Below are positions 43,285 through 50,708 of a DNA stretch of 53,457 nt, in pieces. This DNA comes from DATDCY01 sp031406795 [NCBI: Candidatus Rokuibacteriota bacterium]. GTDB taxonomy: Bacteria > JAUVQV01. The stretch spans positions 1 through 53,457 of the forward strand of contig JANOHV010000208.1 of the NCBI GenBank assembly GCA_031406795.1, written 5' to 3'. The first letter of the stretch is position 1. The number at the start of each line of letters is the position of its first letter. A program made the position numbers and the translations under genes. The notes beneath the pieces were generated by a model that did not search any database, had not been told where the DNA came from, and saw only the letters and a list, made by a program, of their open reading frames with translations.

Positions 43285-43506
43285 TTACTGCGGGCCGGGA
43301 GCGCCCGTAGCTGTGCGCACCAGGCTTTCGATGCGAGCGTGGAATTCCGGGTCGCGCAGCGGCGGGACCCCTCTGACGACCTCCAGCACCTTCAGATCCG
43401 GCCCGATGAGGACGCTCGTCGGGAGCTGGCGGATCGCCTTGCCCCCGAAGTCGCTCAGACTCACGCTCTTCCGGGCGGTGTCGGCGAGGGTGAAGTTCGG
43501 AGCCAC
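43285..43506 (-). pseudogene. TlpA/thioredoxin-like remnant lacking the active site
   Basis: About 73 codons. The start (APNFTLADTARKSVSLSDFG) is the beta-1 and lead region of a TlpA-type thioredoxin, and the end (LPTSVLIGPDLKVLEVVRG) is the cis-Pro strand and last helix. The central part with the CxxC motif and helix 1, about 70 residues, is missing at GGKA|IRQ. No signal peptide. An in-frame internal deletion is the simplest reading, and the product should not be an active oxidoreductase. Confidence 0.7.
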
Positions 43507-43556
43507 CGGAGCCGTGCCGATCGAGCGGATGAGCAGTTTGCTACGCCGGTCGTCCC

Positions 43557-44024
43557 CTATTTCTTGAAGAGCCGTTCGAGTGCGGCGCGCGCCTCATCCG
43601 CGGGCCGCGAGGAGGGAGCCCGCGGAACGGCGGCAGCCGGGGCATTCGAGGCCTGACCCAACTCCTTGACGACGATCGTGCGCCCGGTGAAGAGCAGGCA
43701 GCGGTTGGCCGCGGCCTTCTTGCCGATGCGCTCCTTGATCGTCTGGGTGCACTGGAAACGCGCGGCGGAGTCGAAGTGCTTGCAGTTGCGGCAGGTGTGC
43801 AGGTCCGCGTTGCACTTGGGGCAGAGGCTGTCCATCTGGATGTCGAAAGCAGTCGAGAGATCCTGCCCGCACTCGGCGCAACGCACGGTTTCCTTGTAGG
43901 CGGTGATGACGGGCACACGTTTGCCCTCCGGGGAAAACCCCTGGGAGGACCGGGAGGGACGTTGCTCACTCTCCTGGTAGCCGCGCTGGTTGTATCTGCG
44001 ATCGTCGGGCATGGAATTGCTCAC
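43557..44024 (-). CDS. Zinc-ribbon protein of unknown function
   Basis: 155 residues. After a polar N-terminus come three Cys pairs (CAEC, CPKC and CRNC with a later QC), spaced as in double zinc ribbons. The C-terminus ends in an Ala/Pro-rich linker and a short amphipathic helix (ADEARAALERLFKK). No signal peptide. The TlpA-like remnant begins near its stop. The family is not recognised beyond the metal site. Confidence 0.72.
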   Translation of the reverse strand: MSNSMPDDRRYNQRGYQESEQRPSRSSQGFSPEGKRVPVITAYKETVRCAECGQDLSTAFDIQMDSLCPKCNADLHTCRNCKHFDSAARFQCTQTIKERIGKKAAANRCLLFTGRTIVVKELGQASNAPAAAVPRAPSSRPADEARAALERLFKK

Positions 44025-44065
44025 ACTCTATACCCTCGCCGGCGCTGACGCAAGGCCTTACTCAT

Positions 44066-44232
44066 ACGGGCCCTTTTCAGCGAGAAAGTGCACGGTAGCG
44101 GAGATGCTGAGTCAAAAGGGTCCAGGTGCAAGGCGCCCCACGATCGGCGCATGAGGCGGGCTGGTGCCCGCCGCAGTAAGCCGGGAGGAGGGCAACGCCG
44201 CAGATGGGCCCTTTTCAGCGGCCGTCACGGTT
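44066..44232. repeat. Family D repeat, one partial and one full unit, abutting phoU
   Basis: The partial end unit (44066-44096, GGGCCCTTTTCAGCG then CACGGTA) is followed by a full unit (44101-44232) with GTCAAAAGGGTCCAGGTGCA, then AGGCG, and the closing GGGCCCTTTTCAGCGGCCGT, then CACGGT. It ends on the phoU stop codon. See the tandem pair at 38971-39239. Confidence 0.82.
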
Positions 44233-44941
44233 AATCGGCGATTGACGTGTGGCGGATGTCCTTGCCTTTGACCATGAAGATCACCATCTCCGCGATGTTC
44301 GTCGCGTGGTCTGCCATGCGCTCCAGCGACTTGCCGATGAAGAGCAGGCGCGTGGCCCGCGAAATCGTCTTCGGGTCCTCGATCATGAAACTCAGCAACT
44401 CGCGGAAGACCTGCACGTTGAGCTGGTCGACGCTGTCGTCGCGCCTCGTCACCTCCGCCGCCAGCGCCGCGTCGCCGTGCAGGAAGGCTTCGAGCGCGTC
44501 GACGATCATCCCCTCGGCGGCCTCGGCCATCTTCGGCAGGTCGAGATAGGGCTTGAGCTGCGGCTCCTCGTTGAGTTCGAGCGTGCGTTCGGCGATGTTC
44601 ACGCACAGATCGCCGATGCGCTCCAGGTCGGTCGAGACCTTGAGCGCGAGCGTGATGAAGCGCAGGTCGCTCGCCGCCGGCTGGCGCAGCGCGATGATGT
44701 TGAGCGAGAGCTCGTCGATCGCCACCTCCTGACGGTTGATCTCGTGGTCGTAGTCGATCATCCGCTTCGCGGCCGCCGAGTCGCGCTCGACGAGGGCGCG
44801 CATCGTCTCCTTGATCATGCCGACCAGATTGCTGCCCATGGCGAGGATGCGCTCGCGCAGCCGCTCCAGATCCTGGTCGTAGCGTCTGCTGATGTGAACC
44901 GTCTCGCCGGGGTGTCCCGGCTGTCCCGCTGGCGTTTCCAT
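44231..44941 (-). CDS. phoU: Phosphate transport regulator PhoU
   Basis: 236 residues of two PhoU three-helix bundles, each with an acidic metal-binding motif (DYDHEINRQEVAID and DHATNIAEMVIFMV). PhoU restrains Pst-driven uptake and Pho signalling at high phosphate. Last gene of the pst operon, 24 bp after pstB2. No phoR or phoB is in the window. Confidence 0.95.
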   Translation of the reverse strand: METPAGQPGHPGETVHISRRYDQDLERLRERILAMGSNLVGMIKETMRALVERDSAAAKRMIDYDHEINRQEVAIDELSLNIIALRQPAASDLRFITLALKVSTDLERIGDLCVNIAERTLELNEEPQLKPYLDLPKMAEAAEGMIVDALEAFLHGDAALAAEVTRRDDSVDQLNVQVFRELLSFMIEDPKTISRATRLLFIGKSLERMADHATNIAEMVIFMVKGKDIRHTSIAD

Positions 44942-44965
44942 GCTGCCTCTCCTTCCGGGGCGCCC

Positions 44966-45730
44966 CTAGCCGAAGCGGCCGGTGACGTAATCCTCGGTCC
45001 GCTTCTCGGCGGGGTTGGTGAACAGCGTCGGCGTGCGGTTGTATTCCACGAGCTGGCCGAGGTAGAAAAAGCCGCACTCGTCCGAGATCCGCGCCGCCTG
45101 CTGCATGTTGTGGGTCACGATGACGATCGTGTAGTTCTCCTTGAGTTCGAGCATCAGCTCCTCGACGCGCATCGTCGAGACCGGGTCGAGCGCCGAGCAG
45201 GGCTCGTCCATCAGCAGCACCTCGGGCTCCACCGCCACCAGGCGCGCGATGCACAGCCGCTGCTGCTGCTCGGTCGGGAGTTCGAGCGCGGGCCGGCGCA
45301 GCTTGTCCTTGAGCGGCTCCCAGAGGTTGACCGCGCGCAGGCTCTTCTCGACCGCCGCCTCGAGCACGTCGCGCCGGCTCTCCCCGTGCACCCGCGGCCC
45401 GTAGGTCACGTTGTCGTTGATCGAGAGCGGGAAGGGGTTCGGGCGCTGAAAGACCATGCCGACGCGCTTGCGCAGCAGCGCCAGACTCTGCCCGGGCCGG
45501 TAGATGTCCTCGCCGTCGAGCAGCACCGTGCCCTCGACGCGCGCGCTCTCGACCAGGTCGATCATCCGGTCGAGGGTCTTGAGCAGCGTCGTCTTGCCGC
45601 AGCCGGAGGGGCCGATGAAGGCCGTGATCCGGTTCGCCGGGATGGTCAGGTTCACGTCCTGCAGGGCGTGGAACGCGCCGTAGTAGAGATTCAGCGCGCG
45701 CACGTCGATCTTGCCTTCGCCGGCCATCAC
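44966..45730 (-). CDS. pstB2: Phosphate ABC transporter ATPase PstB2 (degenerate signature motif)
   Basis: 254 residues. Walker A GPSGCGKT (40-47), Q-loop Q95, Walker B with D175 and E176, and H-loop H207 (VTHN) are intact. The signature motif LSGGQ is replaced by LPTEQ (151-155), so the residues that touch the gamma-phosphate across the dimer are lost. ATG 45730 overlaps the stop of pstB1 by 4 bp. Alone it should be a poor ATPase; paired with PstB1 it would give one complete site. Confidence 0.93.
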   Translation of the reverse strand: MMAGEGKIDVRALNLYYGAFHALQDVNLTIPANRITAFIGPSGCGKTTLLKTLDRMIDLVESARVEGTVLLDGEDIYRPGQSLALLRKRVGMVFQRPNPFPLSINDNVTYGPRVHGESRRDVLEAAVEKSLRAVNLWEPLKDKLRRPALELPTEQQQRLCIARLVAVEPEVLLMDEPCSALDPVSTMRVEELMLELKENYTIVIVTHNMQQAARISDECGFFYLGQLVEYNRTPTLFTNPAEKRTEDYVTGRFG

Positions 45731-46512
45731 CCGAACCTCCCGGAGATGTAGTCGTCGGTGCGCCGGTCCCGGGGGACGGTGAAGATCTGCTGCGCGGCGC
45801 CGTGCTCGACCAGCTCACCCATCAGGAAGTAGGCCACCTCGTCCGAGACGCGCGCGGCCTGCTTGGTGTTGTTGGTCACCAGCACGATCGTGTAGCGCTC
45901 CTTGAGTTCGGAGAGCGCCTCCTCGATCTTGAGCGTCGAAATCGGGTCGAGACCGGAGCAGGGCTCGTCGAGCAGGATCACCTCGGGGTCCAGCGCGATC
46001 GTGCGGGCGATGCACAGGCGCTGCTGCTGCCCCCCCGAGAGGCGCAGCGCCGAGGTCTCGAGCCGGTCCTTGACCTCGTCCCAGAGGATCGCGGCCTTGA
46101 GCGAGGACTCCACGAGCTCGTCCAGGCGCGAGCGCTCGCGCACGCCGTGCAGCCGCGGGCCGTAGGCGATGTTGTCGTAGATGCTGCGCGGCAACGGCAC
46201 CGGGGTGTCGAAGACCATGCCGACGCGCCGGCGCAGGTGCGGCGGTTCGACCGCCGGCCCGTGGATGTCCTCGCCGTCGAGCAGGATCCGCCCGGTGTGT
46301 CGCGTGCCGTGCACGAAGTCCGACATGCGGTTCAGGCAGCGCAGCAGCGTGCTCTTGCCGCTGGAGGAGGGGCCGACGATGCCGAGGATGCTGTTGCGGG
46401 CGATCGCCAGCGTGATGTCGCGCAGCGCCGCGTGCCCCCCGGGGTAGAAGTAGCTGAACGCCTCGATGCTGACCTTCGTCCCGGCGTCGGGCGCGGACGC
46501 GGGGGCGCTCAC
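45727..46512 (-). CDS. pstB1: Phosphate ABC transporter ATPase PstB1 (degenerate Q- and H-loops)
   Basis: 261 residues from GTG 46512, overlapping pstA by 4 bp. Walker A GPSSSGKS (47-54), LSGGQ (158-162) and Walker B with D182 and E183 are intact. The Q-loop Gln is Asp (D102 in VFDTPVPLP) and the H-loop His is Asn (N214 in VTNN). These losses are the complement of those in PstB2. An in-frame stretch upstream of 46512 belongs to an antisense frame of pstA and is not used. Confidence 0.93.
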   Translation of the reverse strand: MSAPASAPDAGTKVSIEAFSYFYPGGHAALRDITLAIARNSILGIVGPSSSGKSTLLRCLNRMSDFVHGTRHTGRILLDGEDIHGPAVEPPHLRRRVGMVFDTPVPLPRSIYDNIAYGPRLHGVRERSRLDELVESSLKAAILWDEVKDRLETSALRLSGGQQQRLCIARTIALDPEVILLDEPCSGLDPISTLKIEEALSELKERYTIVLVTNNTKQAARVSDEVAYFLMGELVEHGAAQQIFTVPRDRRTDDYISGRFG

Positions 46513-47351
46513 GAAAACCTCCGCATCATCCGGTGCATCAGACCGTAGGCCGTGACGTTGATCGCGAGGATCGAGATCATCAGCACCGCCGCCGTGCCGT
46601 AGGCCATTTCGGCGGAGATCCCCTCGCGGGCCAGGATGTAGAAGTGCACGCCGAGCGTGCGCCCGGAGTCCAGCACGGTTGTCGGGGGCATCAGGCTCGA
46701 GCCCGCGGTGAAGATCACGGCGGCGGTCTCGCCGATGCAGCGCCCGATGCTGAGCATGATCCCGGTGACGATCCCCGGCAGCGCCCCGGGGAGCACGACG
46801 AGGGTCACCGTCTGCCAGCGCGTGCCGCCGAGCGAGTAGCTGACCTCGCGCTGGGCGTGCGGCACCGCGAGGATCGCCTCCTCGCTGGTGCGGATGATCG
46901 TCGGCAGCACCATGATCGCCATCGTCAGGCCGCCGGAGATGATCGACCAGCCCAGGTGCAGGTAGAGCACGAAGGTCACGAACCCGAAGAGCCCGAGGAT
47001 GATCGAGGGGACGCCGGCGAGGCACTCCGCCGCGAAGCGGATGATGCGCGTCAGGCGCCCCTCGCGTGTGTATTCGGTCAGATAGATCGCCGTGCCGACG
47101 CCGAGCGGCGTGGCGATCGCGAGCGCCACGGCCGAGAGGAAGATCGTGCTGACGATGAAGGGGAAAATGCCGCCGGAGCGGCCCATGTCGATCGCGTGCC
47201 CGCTGAAAAACTCCCAGCTGAAGACCGGCACCCCTTTGAGCAGCAGGTAGGTGATGATGAAGATCAGGATCGAGAGCGTGAGCGCCGTCACGAGGATCAG
47301 CAGCGCCTTGATGATTTGCTGCGCGAAGTCCGGGTGGATCAGCCGTTTCAT
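46509..47351 (-). CDS. pstA: Phosphate ABC transporter permease PstA
   Basis: 280 residues with about six membrane helices and the BPD-type inner-membrane loop before GGTRWQTVTLVVLPGALPGI. Overlaps pstC (47348-47351) and pstB1 (46509-46512) by 4 bp each. Confidence 0.95.
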   Translation of the reverse strand: MKRLIHPDFAQQIIKALLILVTALTLSILIFIITYLLLKGVPVFSWEFFSGHAIDMGRSGGIFPFIVSTIFLSAVALAIATPLGVGTAIYLTEYTREGRLTRIIRFAAECLAGVPSIILGLFGFVTFVLYLHLGWSIISGGLTMAIMVLPTIIRTSEEAILAVPHAQREVSYSLGGTRWQTVTLVVLPGALPGIVTGIMLSIGRCIGETAAVIFTAGSSLMPPTTVLDSGRTLGVHFYILAREGISAEMAYGTAAVLMISILAINVTAYGLMHRMMRRFS

Positions 47352-48205
47352 CGCGCGCGCCGCCGTGAGGTCGCCGTGGCGGCGAGGTTCAGGATCATGA
47401 TCATCACGAAGAGGATGACCCCGGTCGCGAAGAGGGCCTTCTGGTGCTTGCCCGAGGCGTAGCCGAGTTCCAGCGCGATGTTGGAGGTCAGCGTCCGGAT
47501 CGGGGCGAGCGGGGAGTCGGGCAGATCGAGAGCGTTGCCGGTAACCATGATCACGGCCATCGTCTCCCCGATCGCGCGTCCCATGCCGAGGATCACCGCG
47601 GTGACGATCCCGGAGCGGGCCGCCGGGATGACCACGTGAGTCACCGTCTGCGCCGTGGTCGCCCCGAGCGCGAGCGAACCCTCGCGGTACGAGCGCGGCA
47701 CCGCCTCCAGCGCGTCGATCGAGATGCTGATCACCGTCGGCAGGATCATGATGCCGAGGATGAGCGCCCCGGCAAGCAGCGAGAGCCCCGGGCCGCCGAG
47801 ATAGATGCGGATCAGCGGCACGAGAAAGACCACGCCGAGAAAGCCGTAGACGACCGACGGGATGCCGGCGAGCAGTTCGATCGCGGGCTTGAGGATCCTG
47901 CGCACGCGCGGCTTGGAAAATTCGACGAGGAAGATGGCGCAGGAGAGCCCGAGCGGGACGCCGAGCGCCAGCGCCCCGCCGGTGGCGAGGAGCGAGCCGA
48001 CGATCATCGGCAGCAGCCCGAACTTTCCCTTCGTCGGCGCCCAGTCGAGCGCCCCGAGCATCTTGCCCGGGCCGACCTCGATGATGAATGGCAGCCCCTC
48101 CTTGAAGATGAAGAAGGTGATGATGAACAGGATGGCGATCGAGGAGACGGCGATGAGGGTGAGCGCCAGTTCGATGGCGCTCTCGCCGCGGCGCTTCAGG
48201 TTCAC
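47348..48205 (-). CDS. pstC: Phosphate ABC transporter permease PstC
   Basis: 285 residues with about six membrane helices. The coupling loop is EGSLALGATTAQTVTHVVIP. A glycine-rich N-terminal domain of PstC is present. Its start overlaps the pstS stop by 4 bp. Confidence 0.95.
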   Translation of the reverse strand: MNLKRRGESAIELALTLIAVSSIAILFIITFFIFKEGLPFIIEVGPGKMLGALDWAPTKGKFGLLPMIVGSLLATGGALALGVPLGLSCAIFLVEFSKPRVRRILKPAIELLAGIPSVVYGFLGVVFLVPLIRIYLGGPGLSLLAGALILGIMILPTVISISIDALEAVPRSYREGSLALGATTAQTVTHVVIPAARSGIVTAVILGMGRAIGETMAVIMVTGNALDLPDSPLAPIRTLTSNIALELGYASGKHQKALFATGVILFVMIMILNLAATATSRRRAR

Positions 48206-49050
48206 GGCTGCACCACGGGGATCAGGCCCTCGAGGCCGAGCAGGCGCTGGCCGTCCGCGCCGAGCACGTAGTCGATGAAGGCTCGCGCGGGCCCGGCGGG
48301 CTCTTCGCGGGAGAGGAAGAGGAAGGGCCGGACGACCGCGTAGCGCTTGGCGAGGATCGTGTCGTAGGTCGGCAGCACATCGTCGACCGCGACGGCGCGC
48401 ACCCGCCGGTCGACCAGGCCGAGCGAGATGTACCCGAGCGCGTCGGGGTCGCTCGCGACGATCTCGCGCACCGCGCCGTTGGAGTCCTGCACCAGCGCCC
48501 GGGGCGCGATTTCCCTCTTCCCCATCACCATCTCCTCGAAGGCGCCGCGGGTGCCCGAGCCCTCCTCGCGGCTGACGAAGTGGATAGGCCGGTCAGGTCC
48601 GCCCACCGCGCTCCACCGGGGGATCTCGCCGGCGAAAATTGCGGCGATCTGCCCCCTCGTGAGGCCGGCGACGGGGTTGGCGGCATTGACGATGATCGCG
48701 ATGCCGTCGAGGGCGATGGTGACCTGGTGGAGCGCCTCCTCGCTGCCTTTCAGATGGCGCGAGGACATGCCGATCTGGGCCGCGCCGGTCTCGGCCGCGC
48801 GGACGCCCGCGGTGGAGCCCCCGCCCTGGACGTTGATCGCGAGGCCGGGGTGCGCCGCCATGTAAGTTTCGGCGAGTTTCTCGGCGAAAGGCTGCACCGA
48901 GGTCGAGCCGGCGACCGTAAGCGTCGATCCGTCGCCCCCCGCCGGGCGACACCCCGGCGTGACGAGCAAGAATGCAATGAAAACAAGAGGGAAGAGGCTT
49001 CCCGTTCCGCGAATCTTTCTCGCAGGGCGGCTGTCAGGATTCACGATCAT
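48202..49050 (-). CDS. pstS: Phosphate-binding lipoprotein PstS
   Basis: 282 residues from ATG 49050. A hydrophobic signal with lipobox-like TPGC, then the PBP domain with the phosphate-site loop VAGSTSVQPF and RHLKGSEEAL, REEGSGTRGAF. No ribosome site precedes the ATG. The inferred -10 lies so close that the mRNA would be leaderless or nearly so. First gene of pstS-pstC-pstA-pstB1-pstB2-phoU, all coupled by 4-bp overlaps to pstB2. Confidence 0.93.
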   Translation of the reverse strand: MIVNPDSRPARKIRGTGSLFPLVFIAFLLVTPGCRPAGGDGSTLTVAGSTSVQPFAEKLAETYMAAHPGLAINVQGGGSTAGVRAAETGAAQIGMSSRHLKGSEEALHQVTIALDGIAIIVNAANPVAGLTRGQIAAIFAGEIPRWSAVGGPDRPIHFVSREEGSGTRGAFEEMVMGKREIAPRALVQDSNGAVREIVASDPDALGYISLGLVDRRVRAVAVDDVLPTYDTILAKRYAVVRPFLFLSREEPAGPARAFIDYVLGADGQRLLGLEGLIPVVQP

Positions 49051-49062
49051 GAGACGGCAGGG

Positions 49063-49091
49063 ATGGTAGCATCGAGTGAGGGCGATGTCAA
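49063..49091 (-). promoter_or_regulatory. Sigma70-type promoter of the pst operon
   Basis: Minus-strand TTGACA (49091-49086), 17 bp, TACCAT (49068-49063). The start of transcription is predicted around 49056, six bases before the pstS ATG. No clear Pho box (CTGTCAT repeats) is visible, only a single TGACAT within the -35. Confidence 0.55.
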
Positions 49092-49204
49092 AATTGGCGC
49101 CGGAGCGGCAGGCGGTCGAACGGGCGTTTCGCCGCGGTTTGGATCGGGAACTTGACACCGTCCGGCTGCGTGGGGGATGATCGGCGTGACCGCGCTCAGA
49201 ACCT

Positions 49205-50458
49205 ATGGAAGACAAAACAGGCATCTACGTCGTCGGGCTGGTCGTCTGCCTCGCGCTCTCGGCGTTCTTCAACGCCGCGGAGACCTCCCTGGTTTCGCTC
49301 GGCAAGGTGCGGCTGCGCCGACTCAAGGAGCGGCACCCGCGCGTGGGGGCCGTGGTCGAGCGGTTGACCGACAACCCCGACCGGCTGCTCAGCACGCTGC
49401 TCATCGGCAACAACCTCGCCAACACCGCGGCATCAGCGGCGGGAACCGCGCTCGCGATCGAATTCGTCCCAGGGCATCCGGTGCTGGCCGCCACGGCGGC
49501 GGTCACCGTCATCCTGCTGCTGTTCGCCGAGATCACGCCGAAGGTACTCGCGGCGAGCTTCGCCGAGCCGGTCGCCCTCGCGGTCGCGCGGCCGCTCGAT
49601 CTCATCGCGCGCGTCGCCATGCCGCTGATCAAGGTCCTCTCTCTGCCGCCCCGTGCGCTGCTCTGGCTGCTCGGGGGGGGGGCGCAGCAGCATGACGAGA
49701 CGATCTCCGAGGACATCAAGACGATGGCGATGCTCGGGCGCGAGGAGGGGAGCCTCGGCCAGGACGAACAGGAGATGATCCATAGCCTCGTCGAGTTCGG
49801 GGCGCTCAATGCGGGCCAGATTATGGTCTCGCGAGTCGACATTCTGAGTCTCGACCTGGACCTGCCGCGGGAGGCGGAGATCGACCTGGTGATCGAGAGC
49901 GGCCACTCGCGCATCCCGGTCTACCGCGGGTCGAAGGATCACATCAACGGCGTGCTGCAAGCGCGGGACTTTCTGGTGGCCTGGCGGCGCGGGGAGGCGG
50001 ACGGGATCGAGCGGTTCGTGCGGCCGCCGTTCTTCATCCCCGAGTCGATGCTGGTCAGCACGTTGTTCCGCGAATTCCGCACGCGCAACGAGCGGATGGC
50101 GGTCGTGGTCGACGAGTACGGCGGCACGGCGGGGATCGTCACGCTCGAGGACGTGCTCGGGGAGATCGTCGGGGAGATCGTCGACGAGGACCGCGACGTG
50201 GCGCTGCTCGCGCCGCGGCGCGACGGGTCGGTCACGGTCAGCGGCCAGATCGCGCTGGATGACCTGAACGCCAAAGCCAACCTGGCGCTGCCGGACGAGG
50301 AGTTCCAGACGCTCAGCGGGTTGCTGGTGAACCATCTTGGGCGGGTGCCTTACCCGGGCGAGGAGATCGCGCTGCCGGGGGTGGTCTTCCAGGTGCTCGA
50401 CGCCGATCAGCGCCGCATCTACCGCCTGGCAATGAAAAAGCAGGCCCCGTCGAGCTGA
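49205..50458 (+). CDS. CorC/HlyC-family CNNM membrane protein with CBS pair
   Basis: 417 residues: an N-terminal DUF21/CNNM membrane domain (about 1-180, with FFNAAETSLVSLGKVRLRRL and NNLANTAAS), two CBS domains (about 200-320, VVVDEYGGTAGIVTLEDVLG) and a CorC_HlyC domain at the C-terminus. Members act in Mg2+/Co2+ export or tolerance. The ATG has no ribosome site. Divergent from pstS. Confidence 0.88.
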   Translation: MEDKTGIYVVGLVVCLALSAFFNAAETSLVSLGKVRLRRLKERHPRVGAVVERLTDNPDRLLSTLLIGNNLANTAASAAGTALAIEFVPGHPVLAATAAVTVILLLFAEITPKVLAASFAEPVALAVARPLDLIARVAMPLIKVLSLPPRALLWLLGGGAQQHDETISEDIKTMAMLGREEGSLGQDEQEMIHSLVEFGALNAGQIMVSRVDILSLDLDLPREAEIDLVIESGHSRIPVYRGSKDHINGVLQARDFLVAWRRGEADGIERFVRPPFFIPESMLVSTLFREFRTRNERMAVVVDEYGGTAGIVTLEDVLGEIVGEIVDEDRDVALLAPRRDGSVTVSGQIALDDLNAKANLALPDEEFQTLSGLLVNHLGRVPYPGEEIALPGVVFQVLDADQRRIYRLAMKKQAPSS

Positions 50459-50468
50459 GCGGTTGTGC

Positions 50469-50502
50469 GGTTCGGGAGGGGGTGAACCCCTCCCCTACAA
50501 CC
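50469..50502. repeat. Dispersed palindrome, family A
   Basis: GGTTCGGGAGGGGGTGAACC followed by CCTCCCCTACAAC, nearly the same as 15238-15267. It lies ten bases after the CNNM gene stop. Confidence 0.75.
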
Positions 50503-50558
50503 GAGGACGGTGGTGGGCGGTTGACGGGTTATTCCCCCGCGTGGTGACGGTGGCGCCT

Positions 50559-50679
50559 TAGGGGCGAGGTTGATCCCCGCCCAAACGTTCGCACGTCAAC
50601 ATCGTAAGGGCGGGGTTGATCCTCACCCAAACGTTCGCACGTCAACATCGTAGGGGCGGGGTTGATCCCCGCCCGGCAG
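50559..50679. repeat. Tandem array of family B hairpins, 46-bp period
   Basis: Units at 50559-50604, 50605-50650 and a truncated 50651-50679. Each has the GGGGCGGGGTTGATCCCCGC-type palindrome and, in the first two, an AAACGTTCGCACGTCAACAT spacer that is identical in both copies. Too few and too alike in the spacer to be a CRISPR. It fills the 250-bp gap before the kinase gene. Confidence 0.8.
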
Positions 50680-50708
50680 GGAACGGGATAGTGTGATGCC
50701 ATGCGGCG

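Noticed and set aside
50559-50679. CRISPR array
   Set aside because: Only three units; the spacer part is identical in the complete copies and no cas gene is present.
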